Below are positions 1 through 11,406 of a stretch of DNA of 64,000 nucleotides, piece by piece (within the stretch, counting starts at the first letter, position 1; each line of letters opens with the position of its first letter). The notes below the pieces were generated by a model. It was given only the letters and a program-made list of their open reading frames with translations, was not told the origin of the DNA and did no database searches. The position numbers and the translations under genes are program-made. This DNA is from Symbiodinium natans (taxonomy: Eukaryota; Sar; Dinophyceae; Suessiales; Symbiodiniaceae), in the NCBI GenBank assembly GCA_905221605.1, contig CAJNDS010000213.1:869774-933773 (forward strand), in the 5' to 3' direction.

Positions 1-289
1 ACATTTCTCATCAGCAAGCCCTGTCCTCCAACCTCACTCTGTCATGGACCATCCTACCCACGAACCATTTCATCGGCCCCCATAGAGGGGCGGGACTTGA
101 AATCCTGAAACCAATGAAGGCTCGGTTTTGGTCAAAAATCCAGAAAACGAGAGGCCACCCAGAACCGTCGATTTCAGTACTAAAAAATCGCATTTTTAAC
201 TGGGACCCGGGCCGATCCTGGGGTCCCCCTCATTTGGGGTGTTTTTGGAGGCAAACTTTCCCTCTCAAGGGGGGGTTTGAGCCAAGGCC
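1..289. other. Unique left-edge sequence, no gene recognised
   Basis: Mixed-composition DNA before the minisatellite. Short open frames here read straight into the repeat and show no domain. I see no RNA gene or regulatory site. Confidence 0.5.
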
Positions 290-1353
290 GCGCGCGGGCC
301 AGGACAAGGCCAGACCCTTGAGTGCCCAACAGGGCCGGTCAATCTGGGGCCAAAACCAAGTCCAAGGCCGCCCGCGCGCGGGCCAGGACAAGGCCAGACC
401 CTTGAGTGCCCAACAGGGCCGGTCAATCTGGAAGGGCCAAAACCAAGGCCAAGGCCGCCCGCGCGCGGGCCAGGACAAGGCCAGACCCTTGAGTGCCCAA
501 CAGGGCTGGTCAATCTGGAAGGGCGGCCAAGGCCGCCCGCGCGCGGGCCAGGACAAGGCCAGACCCTTGAGTGGAAGGGCCAAAACCAAGGCCAAGGCCG
601 CCCGCGCGCGGGTTAGGACAAGACCAGACCCTTGAGTGCCCAACAGGGCCGGTCAATCTGGATCGGCCAAAACCAAGGCCAAGGCCGCCCGCGCGCGGGC
701 CAGGACAATTGAGTGCCCAACAGGGCCGGTCAATCTGGAAAGGCCAAAACCAAGGCCAAGGCCGCCCGCGCGCGGGCCAGGACAAGGCCAGACCCTTGAG
801 TGCCCAACAGGGCCGGTCAATCTGGAAGGGCCAAAACCAAGGCCAAGGCCGCCCGCGCGCGGGCCAGGACAAGGCCAGACCCTTGAGTGCCCAACAGGGC
901 CGGTCAATCTGGAAGGGCCAAAACCAAGGCCAAGGCCGCCCGCGCGCGGGCCAGGACAAGGCCAGACCCTTGAGTGCCCAACAGGGCCGGTCAATCTGGA
1001 AGGGCCAAAACCAAGGCCAAGGCCGCCCGCGCGCGGGCCAGGACAAGGCCAGACCCTTGAGTGCCCAACAGGGCCGGTCAATCTGGAAGGGCCAAAACCA
1101 AGGCCAAGGCCGCCCGCGCGCGGGCCAGGACAAGGCCAGACCCTTGAGTGCCCAACAGGGCCGGTCAATCTGGAAGGGCCAAAACCAAGGCCAAGGCCGC
1201 CCGCGCGGGGGCCAGGACAAGGCCGGACCCTTGCGTGCCCAACAGGGCCGGTCAATCTGGAAGGGCCAAAACCAAGGCCAAGGCCGCCCGCGCGGGGGCC
1301 AGGACAAGGCCGGACCCTTGCGTGCCCAACAGGGCCGGTCAATCTGGAAGGGT
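290..1353. repeat. 87-bp GC-rich minisatellite, about 12 copies
   Basis: A tandem array whose unit is 87 bp (29 codons) and contains the perfect palindrome GCCCGCGCGCGGGC. The first copies are irregular, with internal deletions near 535-575 and 700. The middle copies are nearly identical, and the last two share changes (CGCGGGGGCC and CCTTGCGTGC), so neighbouring copies have been homogenised. Because 87 is divisible by three and the unit lacks stops in several frames, long open frames appear on both strands. I read these as a by-product of the repeat and not as genes. The array stops where telomere heptamers begin. Confidence 0.95.
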
Positions 1354-1694
1354 TTAGGGATTAGCGTTTAGGGTTTAGGGTGGAGAGTCCAACGGCCCCC
1401 AACACTGGCCCTAAACCCTAGCCCTAGACTCCCTAAAGCCCCGTAAACCCCCTAGACCCCCGAAAACCCCCCTGAAACCCCCTGAACTCCCTAAACCCTA
1501 ACAACCCGGTTACTAACAACCCTAAACCCTAAACCCGAATAAACCCTAACTCTACCGCCTAAACCCTAAACCCGAAACCTTAAACCCTAAACCCTAAACC
1601 CTAAACCCTAAGACTTGCACAAGGAAGATCGGCGAGAAGCTCTGTGGCAAGGACAAGGCCGAAGAGGTCGCCAAGGCCGGAGGGTTTGGGGTTT

Positions 1695-1808
1695 AGGGCT
1701 TAGGGCTTAGGGCTTAGGGCTTGGGGCTTAGGGCTTAGGGCTTAGGGCTTAGGGCTTAGGGCTTAGGGCTTAGGGCTTAGGGCTTAGGGCTTAGGGCTTA
1801 GGGCTTAG
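1695..1808 (+). repeat. Homogenised variant array, unit TTAGGGC
   Basis: About 16 nearly perfect heptamers in which the usual TTTAGGG has become TTAGGGC throughout. A single variant repeated without the parent unit points to local tandem amplification rather than direct telomerase synthesis. Confidence 0.85.
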
Positions 1809-2045
1809 GGTTGGCTGTGATAGCTGTGACGTTGCGATGCAGACTAGCTTCGAAAGCTTCGTGCAATGCGAAGGGCAGCCATGGCCCAATTGTGGAGGGC
1901 CATGTAACTAACAACTTTCCCTTTCAGAGTTGAGGCTCAAGTCAACTGCCTACCTCAAAGAACTCCTTCCGTCCAGTACTAGGGGGCTAGAGGGAATATA
2001 GGGGCCAAACCCCTAAACCCTACAACCTAAACCCTAACCCTAAAC

Positions 2046-2151
2046 GCTAAACCCTAAACCCTAAACCCTAAACCCTAAACCCTAAACCCTAAACCCTAAA
2101 CCCTAAACCCTAAACCCTAAACCCTAAACCCTAAACCCTAAACCCTAAACC
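2046..2151 (-). repeat. CCCTAAA array, about 15 units
   Basis: A near-perfect run of the C-strand telomere heptamer, ending where unique sequence starts with CGTTTTCAG. Confidence 0.95.
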
Positions 2152-3139
2152 GTTTTCAGAAGTGCGACTTAGGAGTTCCCTACTCCTCAGTCGCCCTCCG
2201 GCGCGCAGGGCATGCTCGTGGACTACGTCGTGTGATCAAAGATTAGCTGGCCCAAGGCACAAGAAACTTTGGGCCTAGGGTTTAGGGTTTAGGGTTTAGG
2301 GTTTAGGGTTTAGGGTTTAGGGTTTAGGGCCCCAAAAAAGCATCGTTCTGACCCGGGGAGTAGGACAGAAGGGCTACAAGCGCGAGGATATGGTTCAGGG
2401 TTCAGGTTTTGCACCCTAAACCATAAACCTGGGGACTGGGGGCTTGGGATTTAGGGTGTACGGGGTCAGCTAGGCTTTTGCAGCTCTGAGCGTTCTAGCA
2501 TGTAGCCGTTTTATGGTGGCTCTCTTCTGGGTCGAGGTTTAGATCAGATTTGTACAGCTCGGGGGTAATTCATGGTGCTCGAAAGGCTCTTAGCTTCTGA
2601 CCCAACCCTCGAGGACCCTAAACCCTAAACCGCACACCCTAAACTCTAAAGCCCTAAACCCTAAACCCTAGTTGGGCTAAGCCCTAAACCCTAAACCCAA
2701 AACCTACTAAACCCTAAGCCCTAACCCTAAATCCGCTAGGATAGTGTTTAAGAGACACAGACTCGACGGCGAAGAGCCGGCTCTGGTAAAGAAATCGTCC
2801 GCTCCGGCTGGGCTCTTCATTCCTTAGAGGTAGGGTTCAGGGTTTAGAATCAGGGTTTAGGGTTTAGGGTTAGGGTTTAGGGTTTCGGGGTTTAGGGGTT
2901 CAGTGGTTTAGGGGTTTAGGGGTCTAGGGGTCTAGGGGTCTAGGGGTTTAGGGTTGAGGCCTTGGGGCCTTGAAGCATACCTGCTCACCCAACACTGACG
3001 CCTAAGCCCAGCTTTGTAGGGGGTTTGAGCGCCTGCAGGTGTTCGGAGGGCCTAGAAGGATCTCCATTCCTAGTGCATCAATCGTGTATCCTTTGCCTCA
3101 ACGTCCCAGCCCCAGTGAGCATGGGCTGATCGTATTGAT

Positions 3140-3490
3140 CAGCAAGAATATACGTGTGCGTATATACATATATATTTAGTAATTTTCTGTTTATCCATTT
3201 ATTAATTTGTATTTATTTATTTTTATATTTAATACATATGTATCATATGTACATTTACGTAGTGTATATATACATTGTATATACACACGCATACGTGTAT
3301 GTATATATATATATATATGTATAGATATGTACATATACAGAGAGACTGTGTGTGTGTAAACAAATACGTGATAATATGACGTTTTCTGTGTATATATATA
3401 TATGCATGTGAATGTGTACAAATACTATATGCACAAAAAGACTATATACAAAACCTGTATACATATACAGATATATACACATACACATGC
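3140..3490. other. AT-rich stretch with TA and TG microsatellites
   Basis: Alternating TATA, TGTATA and CATATG words. Both strands give open frames of low complexity (Tyr/Ile/His-rich) with no domain, so I do not call genes. Confidence 0.7.
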
Positions 3491-4473
3491 ACGAGTGAAC
3501 TTTAAGGGTATGTTCGTCTCTCCTTTTTTTCGATGCGTCTATTCCATGTCAATGTGTGTCTGTACCAGCGTGGCCCAAACCTTCCCATCGACCTCCATTG
3601 ACTTGCCTAAGCCCGAAGCCCTCAAATCTGAACCTCAGATGATGCCCAGTCTGGTTCTTACGGATACCCTAAACCCTAAACCCTAAACCCTAAACCCTAC
3701 ACCCTACACCCTAAACCCTAAACCCTAAACCCTAAACCCTAAACCCTAAACCAACTCTCAAGTAGGAAGCCCCTGCCAAACTCCGAAGGTTTGGGGCTTT
3801 GGGTTTACCCGACTCTGAAGTCCCAAAACGCCTGCAGGGTTTGGGGATTTGGAAGTTCAGTGTTCAAGGTGCAGGGTTTGGGTTTAGGGTTTTGGGGTTG
3901 AGGGTGGAGGGCTCGAGGCAGGACTTCGAAGTGGCTTGCCCAACCTCCTACCTGTAAGCTCACCAAAACCACACACAACCAAGCCACCCAAACCATGTGC
4001 CCACGCCTTGCTCGCCCCAACACGCAGCAGAAGGAAGGCCCCGGTCCAAACGTGTGGCGACAAGCTCCAACTTCCCTTTGGGCACAGGGGTCGGGATGAA
4101 GATGAAGAGGGCAAAGGGGCACCCACCCAGGCCAATTCACAAAGAGTGTAGCCGGCACTTGCCGCAGCACAGGAGCACAAAAGGGAGGCGCGCAGAGAAC
4201 AACGACCCACCATCCCCTTGAGAGCACGACACGATCTCCGAATGCACGGGACAGCGCAGCCCAAGACAGACGCGGGGCGAAGAGTCCGGAGCTCCCAGCC
4301 GCTGATATCTGCCCAACTCATCCCATCCTGAACTCTGTTTTGCAGCTATTCAGAGCCTAAGCTTGGTTCGGTTTCAGCACAAAGCCTACGCCCTAAACCC
4401 TAAACCCTAAACCCTAAACCCTAAACCGCCCAAACCCTAAACCCGAAACCCTAAACCTTAAACCCTAAAAAAC

Positions 4474-4517
4474 GAAAGTCAAGGATAGCTTTCGGCCGAA
4501 AGCCATCCTTGACTTTC
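4474..4517. repeat. 44-bp near-perfect palindrome with no loop
   Basis: Two 22-nt arms meet at CGG/CCG and differ from perfect pairing at one position (ATAGC against CATCC). It follows directly after a CCCTAAA-type run and could extrude as a cruciform. Confidence 0.9.
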
Positions 4518-4974
4518 TTTCGCTACACCCGAAGATGGCAACTTAAAACCTTGCAAGCCCCACAAATGCCGAGCTTCAACCTGAGGGTTTGGGGTTTAGG
4601 GGTTTGGGGTTTAGGGTTTAGGGTTTAGGGGTTAGGGTTTAGGGTTTAGGGTTTAGGGTTTAGAGTTTAGAGTTTAGAGTTTAGGGTTTGTAAAGCAAGG
4701 CCCGGATTTCGCCATGCGGCCGCGCGGGATGGTGGCTCTTGTGCCAAGGCGACCTTGATGCCATCCTGTCTCCCAAACTCTTAGGGTTTAGGGTTTAGGG
4801 TTTAGGGTTCAGGGTTCAGGGTTCAGGGTTCAGGGTTCAGGGTTCAGGGTTCCTAGACTTCCGAATTAACCTCCCTAAACCCTATACCTCCTAAAACTGT
4901 TTTTACACTTCCTAAACTTTCTTAAGCTTATACATATATGCTTTTCTGTACATATGTATACACAATATGAACCC

Positions 4975-5078
4975 TGAGCTTCCTAAACTTCCTAAACTTC
5001 CTAAACTTCCTAGACTTCCCAAACTTCCTAAACTTCCTAAACTTACTAAACTTCCTAAACTTACTAAACTTCCTAAAC
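4975..5078. repeat. 9-bp tandem repeat, unit ACTTCCTAA
   Basis: About 11 units with minor changes (TAGACTTCC, AACTTACTA). The unit is a whole number of codons, so both strands show Leu/Pro/Lys or Ser/Leu repeat open frames that are unlikely to be coding. Confidence 0.9.
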
Positions 5079-5195
5079 TTGTAGGTTCGGGGATGCAGGG
5101 TTGCATCTTGAAGCCCCAAGCCCCAAGCCTCAACGCTGACTTTGTGTGTTTTGGGCAGTGTTTGCTGAGTTCTGTGCATCGTTTCGTGGCGCTGT

Positions 5196-5531
5196 TCAGG
5201 GTTTAGGGTTTAGGGTTTAGGGTTTAGGGTTTAGGGTTTAGGGTTTAGGGTTTAGGGTTTAGGGCTACAAGACACCAGGAGACTGCTTCGGCAGCCATGA
5301 CCTTCTACATGTATCGCGCAGGGGGGCTCTGGCAAGTCGCGAGTCGAAGGCTTTGTGTGTTCTTTGGTATTCAGTTTAGGGTTTAGGGTTTAGGGTTTAG
5401 GGTTTAGGGTTTAGGGTTTAGGGTTTAGGGTTTAGGGTTTAGGGTTTAGGGTTTAGGGTTTAGGGAAAGTTTAGGGTTTAGGGTTTAGGGTTTAGGGTTT
5501 AGGGTTTAGGGTTTAGGGTTTAGGGTTTAGG
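5196..5531 (+). repeat. TTTAGGG arrays in two long blocks
   Basis: Blocks of perfect heptamers at about 5197-5265 and 5377-5531, split by about 110 bp of unique DNA. The second block is broken once by GGGAAAG. The repeated GGG runs could form G-quadruplexes on the plus strand. Confidence 0.95.
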
Positions 5532-5542
5532 GCCCCCTAGTT

Positions 5543-5614
5543 CTTAGTAGGGAGTGAGGGACTGAGGGCCCTTAAAGGATTTTGAAGTGCCTTACGTCCC
5601 TCATTCCTACTAAG
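5543..5614. repeat. Inverted repeat with roughly 20-bp arms
   Basis: The left arm at 5543-5562 pairs with the right arm at 5596-5614 with few mismatches around a 33-nt loop. It abuts the end of a telomere-type array. It is a hairpin of unknown role. Confidence 0.8.
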
Positions 5615-7390
5615 CACCAGCCAGCTGAACCCTAAACCCGAAACCCTCAACCTAGCGCGTAGTCAAGGGACACTAGTGGTATCGGCCCGCCGTCCATCAC
5701 GAACATCCAGCCTTCGGATCTTAAGGCTTCAGCCGTAGCAACAGATGACCTGCCACACATCGTTTCATGACAAGCCTTGCCGAGTTTTCGCGTTGGGCTT
5801 AGGGCGCTTAGGGCTTACACCCTAAATTAAAGTTTCTGGGCTGGGTCACCTACCAAGCTAGAGAACACCAAACTTCTTAACCCAACATTCCCAGAACACT
5901 CAAAACTCCAGCCCTCAAAGATTCCCTGAGCCCTCAGAGAAACCCTAAGCCAAAACCCTGAGACCCTAAAACTCTGAGACCCTAAAACCCTAAAAGCCCT
6001 GGAACCCCAAAACCCCAAGCCCAAAACCCTAAAGCCCCAAAACCCTACACCCTAAGACCCTAAAACGCTAGAGCCTTAAAACCCTAAGCCCTAAACCCTA
6101 AACCCCAAAAATAAAACCCAACAACCCGAAAACCCTAAAACCCCAAATCCCTAAACCATAAAACCCCAAAACCCTAAAGCCCTACAACCCCAAACCCCTA
6201 AACCCCGAAAACCGCAAACCCCTAAACCCTGAACCCTGAAACCCTAAACCCTAAGCCCAGAGCGCTCGAACACTTCGGGTGCTTTAACGTTAAAAATCCC
6301 TAAAAACCCTACAAACCCTACAATCCCTAAATCCCTAAACACTAAACCCTAAACCCTCAACCCTAAAGGCCTAAACCCTAAACCCTAAACCCTAGGCCCG
6401 GATGACTAGAACATTTAGGGTGGTTTTTTTACGTTGACAAACCCTAAATTTCCCTAAGCCCTAAACCCTAAACTGCCCTAATCCCTAAACCCTAAACCCT
6501 AAACCCGAAACCCTAAACCCTAAACCCGAAACCCTAAACCCTAAACCCTAAACCCTAAACCCTAAACCCTAAACCCTAAACTAAACCCTAAACCCGAAAC
6601 CCCAGGCCCAGAGTGACCAGAACTATCCACCGGAGAAACCCTAAACCCTAAACTAAACCCTAAACCCGAAACCCCAGGCCCAGAGTGACCAGAACTATCC
6701 ACCGGAGAACTGCGACCTGGCTAGCGCCGCTGGGGCCGGGAGCCCGCTTTTAAGGGACTGGGTTCTCTTAAGGGATTTAAGGGGGGGGGGGGGGGGGGGG
6801 CCGAGGCGGTGGTTGGGTTCAGGGTTTTAGAGTTTAGGTTTCAGGGATTAGGGTTTAAGGTTAATTAGGTTTATTTGGGGTTTAGGGTCTAGGGTTTAGG
6901 GTTTAGCGAGCTTTTAGGGCGCGCAGCTTGTAGGGTTGAGGGTCGAGGGTTTCGTGCTTGCAGCTTTTCAGCTGAACATGTTCGGGTGGGTGGGCGCTGA
7001 GGGGGGGGCAGATTCCAATCGTCTAGCCATTATTTTCGATGCACGCACCTTGAGTTACCTGAGCTGCCTGAGCCCTAAATACCCTAAGTAACTAAGCCAG
7101 TGCACCCTATACGGTTTCCGTCTTGAACAGACTTTGCTGTGAAGGCATGTTAGTTAGGACTTATGCTGCTCTGGTCTTGAGACGAATTGTCTGATTTCAG
7201 CTTTCCGACGCTTCCTTCCTAGATCGCACCACAGGGCTCAGGATTTATTGTACGTGAGGGTTTGAAATGGGTTTAGGGTTTGGGGTTTAGGGTTTAGGGC
7301 TCAGGGTTTAGGGTTTAGGGTTTAGGGTTTAGGGTTTAGGGCTGAGGCTTCCCCCTGCAAGGGCCTCAGGGTTGTGGAGGAGTTGTTTGG

Positions 7391-7413
7391 CGTAATGTAT
7401 TTGTCTATCTATT

Positions 7414-7448
<35 letters not shown>

Positions 7449-7640
7449 TTCTATTTCTATGTATACCTATAATTATATTCATATATATATATGGACTTAT
7501 AGTATTGATTTGTTTATTTATGTTTCTTTTTTTTATGTTTGTATTTATTTTTATACCTATTTCTATCTACACCAATCAATAAACAGACAGATCTTCATAT
7601 CTGCATATACATATATATATACATTATGTTATACATACTT
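7391..7640. other. AT-rich TATG microsatellite
   Basis: Repeated TGTATA and TATATG words between telomere-type blocks. The plus-strand open frame (Met-Tyr repeats) is low complexity and not called. Confidence 0.7.
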
Positions 7641-7991
7641 CGCTCAGGGTTAAGGGCTTGCGGGTTTAGGGGCATCGTCCCTGCCAAAGCTTTCGGGCTC
7701 AACTCCATCGGAGCTCAACGTGCGCAGCTGTGTGCTTGGCCCAGTGACTTGCCTGCGCTTGAGCCCGGAAGCTGTCCCCAAGTTCCCAAAGCTTAAACCT
7801 AAACCCCAAAATCAACCCAAGTTCGCACAACACCGTAAGCCCCTCAGAGGGTTGTCGGCGGCTGCGTGAAAAGGCTCTTGTTTACAGAATGGGTGCGCAC
7901 AGTGTCGACATGTGCCGTGCGGGCGTTCGCGTGCATGCCCCAGAAGAGATGTGTGATGAAGCAGCGCTCCACATGCATGGTTCAACGGTTT

Positions 7992-8113
7992 CCTAGGTAG
8001 GATAAGGGGGACCCTTAAACGGGAACCCCTTCTTTACCCTCTTCTGGCTCTCTTAAACAGAGACCTTATTCAGAGGGTCTATATCCCCAAGGGTCCCCCT
8101 TCTCCTATTCCCT
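7992..8113. mobile_element. 122-bp MITE-like element, copy 1
   Basis: Imperfect terminal inverted repeats contain the core AAGGGGGACCCTT. The element is flanked on both sides by the 7-bp direct repeat ACGGTTT (7985-7991 and 8114-8120). A second copy of exactly the same length, with its own different 7-bp flanks, lies at 29209-29330. It has no coding capacity, so it would depend on a transposase elsewhere. Confidence 0.85.
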
Positions 8114-8683
8114 ACGGTTTGGGTTTCTGAAAACCAATGAATCCAACAAACTAAATCCTGATTGCCTTCCCTGGGTTTCTTGCAGTTTGGGTGCAGAGAA
8201 AACCAGGTGGCGTCAAGCCCGCTTCGTCGACGGACGCCGGCTGCGGCGATGGATGCGACGAATTCAACGGCGGCTTGTCACTAGATATAGATATGTGTGT
8301 GTATATATATATACACATATACTACTACATGGTTCTTTAATATATGTATATGTGTATATATATACACATATTACTACATGTTTCTTTTTTATGTTACATC
8401 ATACATGAGAAAACCACATAATGTTATATTGATTTTCCCCACAGCCCTGCAGCAGGCTCCTTCTTCAGAGTAGCACATTGCTGCTTGATCTGTCTGTAGG
8501 ATCGCATTGAAGCTCTGAACGTTCTAGACCCAAGCCTAGCACACCCTAAACCCTAAACCCTGATGCCGTCCCTTCCGAGGGAGCGTATCAACTGGAGTGC
8601 CGCTGGACCTTCATTGCCGCTCGACTCAGCACTTGAGTACTTCCATGTAGGGTTGAAACGCCCCCGCTCTCTCCCTTGCACCC

Positions 8684-8827
<144 letters not shown>

Positions 8828-9035
8828 CCCTCAGACACAAAACAAGAAAAAAAACATGTATACAAATACATATTAGTCTGAATTAATTAGCAACACCAAA
8901 ATATAAAAATCTACAATCTCAATACATATATATATATATGTATAGACATGCAGATATCCGTTATTATGCATTCCTTATATTGATGGGAATACATGAAGTT
9001 GTGTCAGCACAGACCCCAACCAGTGAGAGACCTTA

Positions 9036-9170
9036 TGAGCCCAGACGTCCAAAAGCCATGCCAGTTTCGCATTTCGTGAGTGCAGGCATCCAGTAGCGAC
9101 GACAGTTTCGCATTTCGTGAACACAGACGTCCAAAAGCGACCGTTTCGTATTTCGCGAACCCAGAAGCCA
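9036..9170. repeat. Three imperfect tandem copies around TTTCGCATTTCGTGA
   Basis: A unit of roughly 45-50 bp recurs three times (GACGTCCAAAAGC ... CAGTTTCGCATTTCG). The minus-strand open frame over it repeats Cys-Glu-Thr words. I do not support a gene. Confidence 0.7.
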
Positions 9171-9472
9171 AAAAGTCAGGGCGGCGATCGCGGCCACGCC
9201 CTCGCCTAAGCGAGAACGTGCGATTTTCGTCCGCAGGCTTCGAGGAAACCGCATAGTCCGGCGCGCTGGCGCTGCCTGGGCGCAACGCGCGTCGCAATCG
9301 GTCTAGCCCCTCTCTACCTGAAACGTTGGAGTTGGAATCTTGCGTGTTGGCACACTGTTCGGAGAAGAAGGTCATAATTCGTCACAGCTATAGTTACCCT
9401 GCTTTGGATGCCGGTCTTATCAAGCGTGCACTTGCGTACTACTGCTACGTACAAGGCATGCAGACGTTCAGA

Positions 9473-9598
9473 GTCTCTCTCTCTTTCCCTCTCCCTCTGT
9501 CCGTCTCTGTCCCTCCCTCTCGCTGTCTCCTTCCTCCTCTCCCACTCCCACTCTCTCTCCCCCTCCCTCTCCTTCTCCCTCGCCCTCGCTCTCGCTCC

Positions 9599-9636
<38 letters not shown>

Positions 9637-9668
9637 CTCTCGCTCTCGCTCTCGCTTTCGCTCTCCCT
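9473..9668. repeat. CT-rich polypyrimidine tract
   Basis: Nearly 200 bp of CTCTCT, CCCTCT and CTCGCT words on the plus strand. Long Ser/Leu/Arg and Arg/Glu open frames on the two strands come from the tract. Such purine/pyrimidine mirror tracts can form triplex DNA. Confidence 0.95.
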
Positions 9669-10287
9669 CAAACACACATTCACAGAAAGAGGCATATTTT
9701 CTCTGGTGTGTTATCATATGCACACACACACACAAGAACAAACCCACATTTAGACTCGATCTGGCTGGGGTGTAGGGGGGTTTCGTTTCATGTTTGTGTT
9801 CGCGTTTGGGTTCTAGTTTGGCGTTGAAGTTTTCAGCTTTGTCGATTTCGGCGATGCGGTTCAGGGCTCATCTTCATGATTCAGGGCTGCGGCTGTTCTT
9901 ACATTCCACAAAAAAATCAGAGATCCGGGTTCTGCTTTCCCTGCCATTCTAGTCGCTCGCACGGGTATTGGTAGGTACAACATCTCTGTGGTGCTTTGCT
10001 GTAACTTTAGATCCTTGGCCTTCTTGGGTTTATGGGTTTCTTAACAAGGCAGCTAGAAATTGAATTCATAGCTACCCTGCAAAGTGCAGCCAAGTCTTGA
10101 TCCAAGCGCGAGCAAGATAATCTCATGACGGCCTCGCGCTAAAGTTCCCCGCGCTGCCAAGGACATTCGCGAAGGCCTGGGCTTCGACTCCAGCTACCCT
10201 GAAGCCCTAAACCCTAAACCCTAAACCCGAAACCCTAAACCCTAAACCCTGAAGCCCTAAAAACCCCAAACCCTGCAAGAAGGGTGG

Positions 10288-10387
10288 NNNNNNNNNNNNN
10301 NNNNNNNNNNNNNNNNNNNNNNNNNNNNNNNNNNNNNNNNNNNNNNNNNNNNNNNNNNNNNNNNNNNNNNNNNNNNNNNNNNNNNNN
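10288..10387. other. Assembly gap of exactly 100 N
   Basis: A run of 100 N, the usual placeholder for a gap of unknown size. It is bordered by CCCTAAA-type repeats on the left and a CCCCTAAA array on the right, so the break probably lies in a longer repeat array. Confidence 1.
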
Positions 10388-10575
10388 AACCCCGAAACCC
10401 CTAAACCCCTAAACCCCGAAACACCGAAACCCCTAAACCCCTAAACCCCTAAACCCCTAAACCCTTAAACCCCTAAACCCCTAAACCCCTAAACCCCTAA
10501 AACCCTAAACCCCTAAACCCCCAAACCCCTAAACCCCTAAACCCCTAGACCCCTAAACCCTAAACCCTAAACCCT
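10388..10575 (-). repeat. CCCCTAAA octamer array
   Basis: About 20 units of the 8-bp variant CCCCTAAA, with some AACCCCGAA units, changing to CCCTAAA near 10555. Its left end is cut by the assembly gap. Confidence 0.9.
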
Positions 10576-10666
10576 AGAATGCCCTAGAAGCACTCTTGGT
10601 GCAGGGCCCTTGGCGCAGAAGGCGCCGGGGAGCAGAGGCTCGTGGCTTCCGTGACGCGACACCCGG

Positions 10667-10788
10667 GTTTAGGGTTTAGGGTTTAGGGGTTTAGGGTTTA
10701 GGGTTTAGGGTTTAGGGTTTAGGGTTTAGGGTTTAGGGTTTAGGGTTTAGGGTTTAGGGTTTAGGGTTTAGGGTTTAGGGTTTAGGGC
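10667..10788 (+). repeat. TTTAGGG array, about 17 units
   Basis: Perfect heptamers apart from one octamer near 10684. It is followed at once by oppositely oriented CCCTAAACCCC. Confidence 0.95.
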
Positions 10789-11165
10789 ACCCTAAACCCC
10801 AAACACTGAACCCTGAAAGGTACAAGAAACCGGGCCAGGGGGTGTTTGGTTGGGGTTGGGCTTCTTGCAGCGCCCTGAAATTCCTAAGCGGCCTCAAACG
10901 GATGAAATCCAAGAAAGGCCAAAGAACCCTGAATCCTGAACCCTAAATCCTGAACCCTAAACCCTAAATCCTGGACCCTACATCCTAACCCTGAACCCTA
11001 AATCCTAAACCCTAAACCCCTACACCAGGTCTTCAAGCCCCTGAAGCCCACAACTGCCCCCTCAACTCTCCCTTCCGGGTCTCCTTGAAAGGCTCCGGGC
11101 ACTTCGCAGGTTAAAAGTAAGAGTCCTTCATAGGGATTCTTACTATCATCCCAAATAAAGGACTG

Positions 11166-11406
11166 CTACTGTGGATGGACAAAATCTTGCACCGCTTTTC
11201 AGACACGTCTTTTTGTGTTCCCCGTGCCCCCTTTTTAACATTGGCTGTGAAAAGCTAGCGGCCGGATTTGTTCCAATGGTCGAAATCTTGCACCGCTCAA
11301 ATAGTCCTAACCGCCAATGTTAAGCAGGGGGTGCGGGGCTTGATGCATCAATCGTTTGAAGTACGAATGTACAGGCGGTGCAAGATTTCGTCCATCCACC
11401 GTAGTA
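11166..11406. mobile_element. Candidate MITE-like inverted repeat, about 240 bp
   Basis: The outer arms share GTGGATGGAC and AAATCTTGCACCGC in inverted orientation. The next segments (CCCCGTGCCCCC, TTAACATTGGC) also pair across the element. A third, direct copy of the TCTTGCACCGC segment lies near 11285. I saw no clear target duplication and no coding capacity. It could equally be a simple foldback repeat. Confidence 0.6.

Larger units (their letters stand above)
1354..7390. repeat. Mosaic of telomere-type heptamer arrays and unique spacers
   Basis: Blocks of TTTAGGG or CCCTAAA (about 3 to 20 units) alternate in orientation and are separated by 100-400 bp of unique DNA. Between blocks lie degenerate stretches such as 5820-6660, where nearly every word is a CCCTAAA variant. 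A G20 tract lies at about 6781-6800. I recognise no gene; the small open frames usually end inside a repeat because CCC TAA supplies a stop. Interstitial telomere repeats are known from dinoflagellate genomes, but this density is high. Confidence 0.9.

Noticed and set aside
510-1371. Open frames of 230-266 codons on both strands over the 87-bp repeat
   Set aside because: They arise because the unit length is a multiple of three and stop-free. There is no evidence of a gene.
3805-4321. Two minus-strand frames of 140-145 codons
   Set aside because: Overlapping frames without domain, start at telomere-flanked unique DNA, and have no codon preference I can see.
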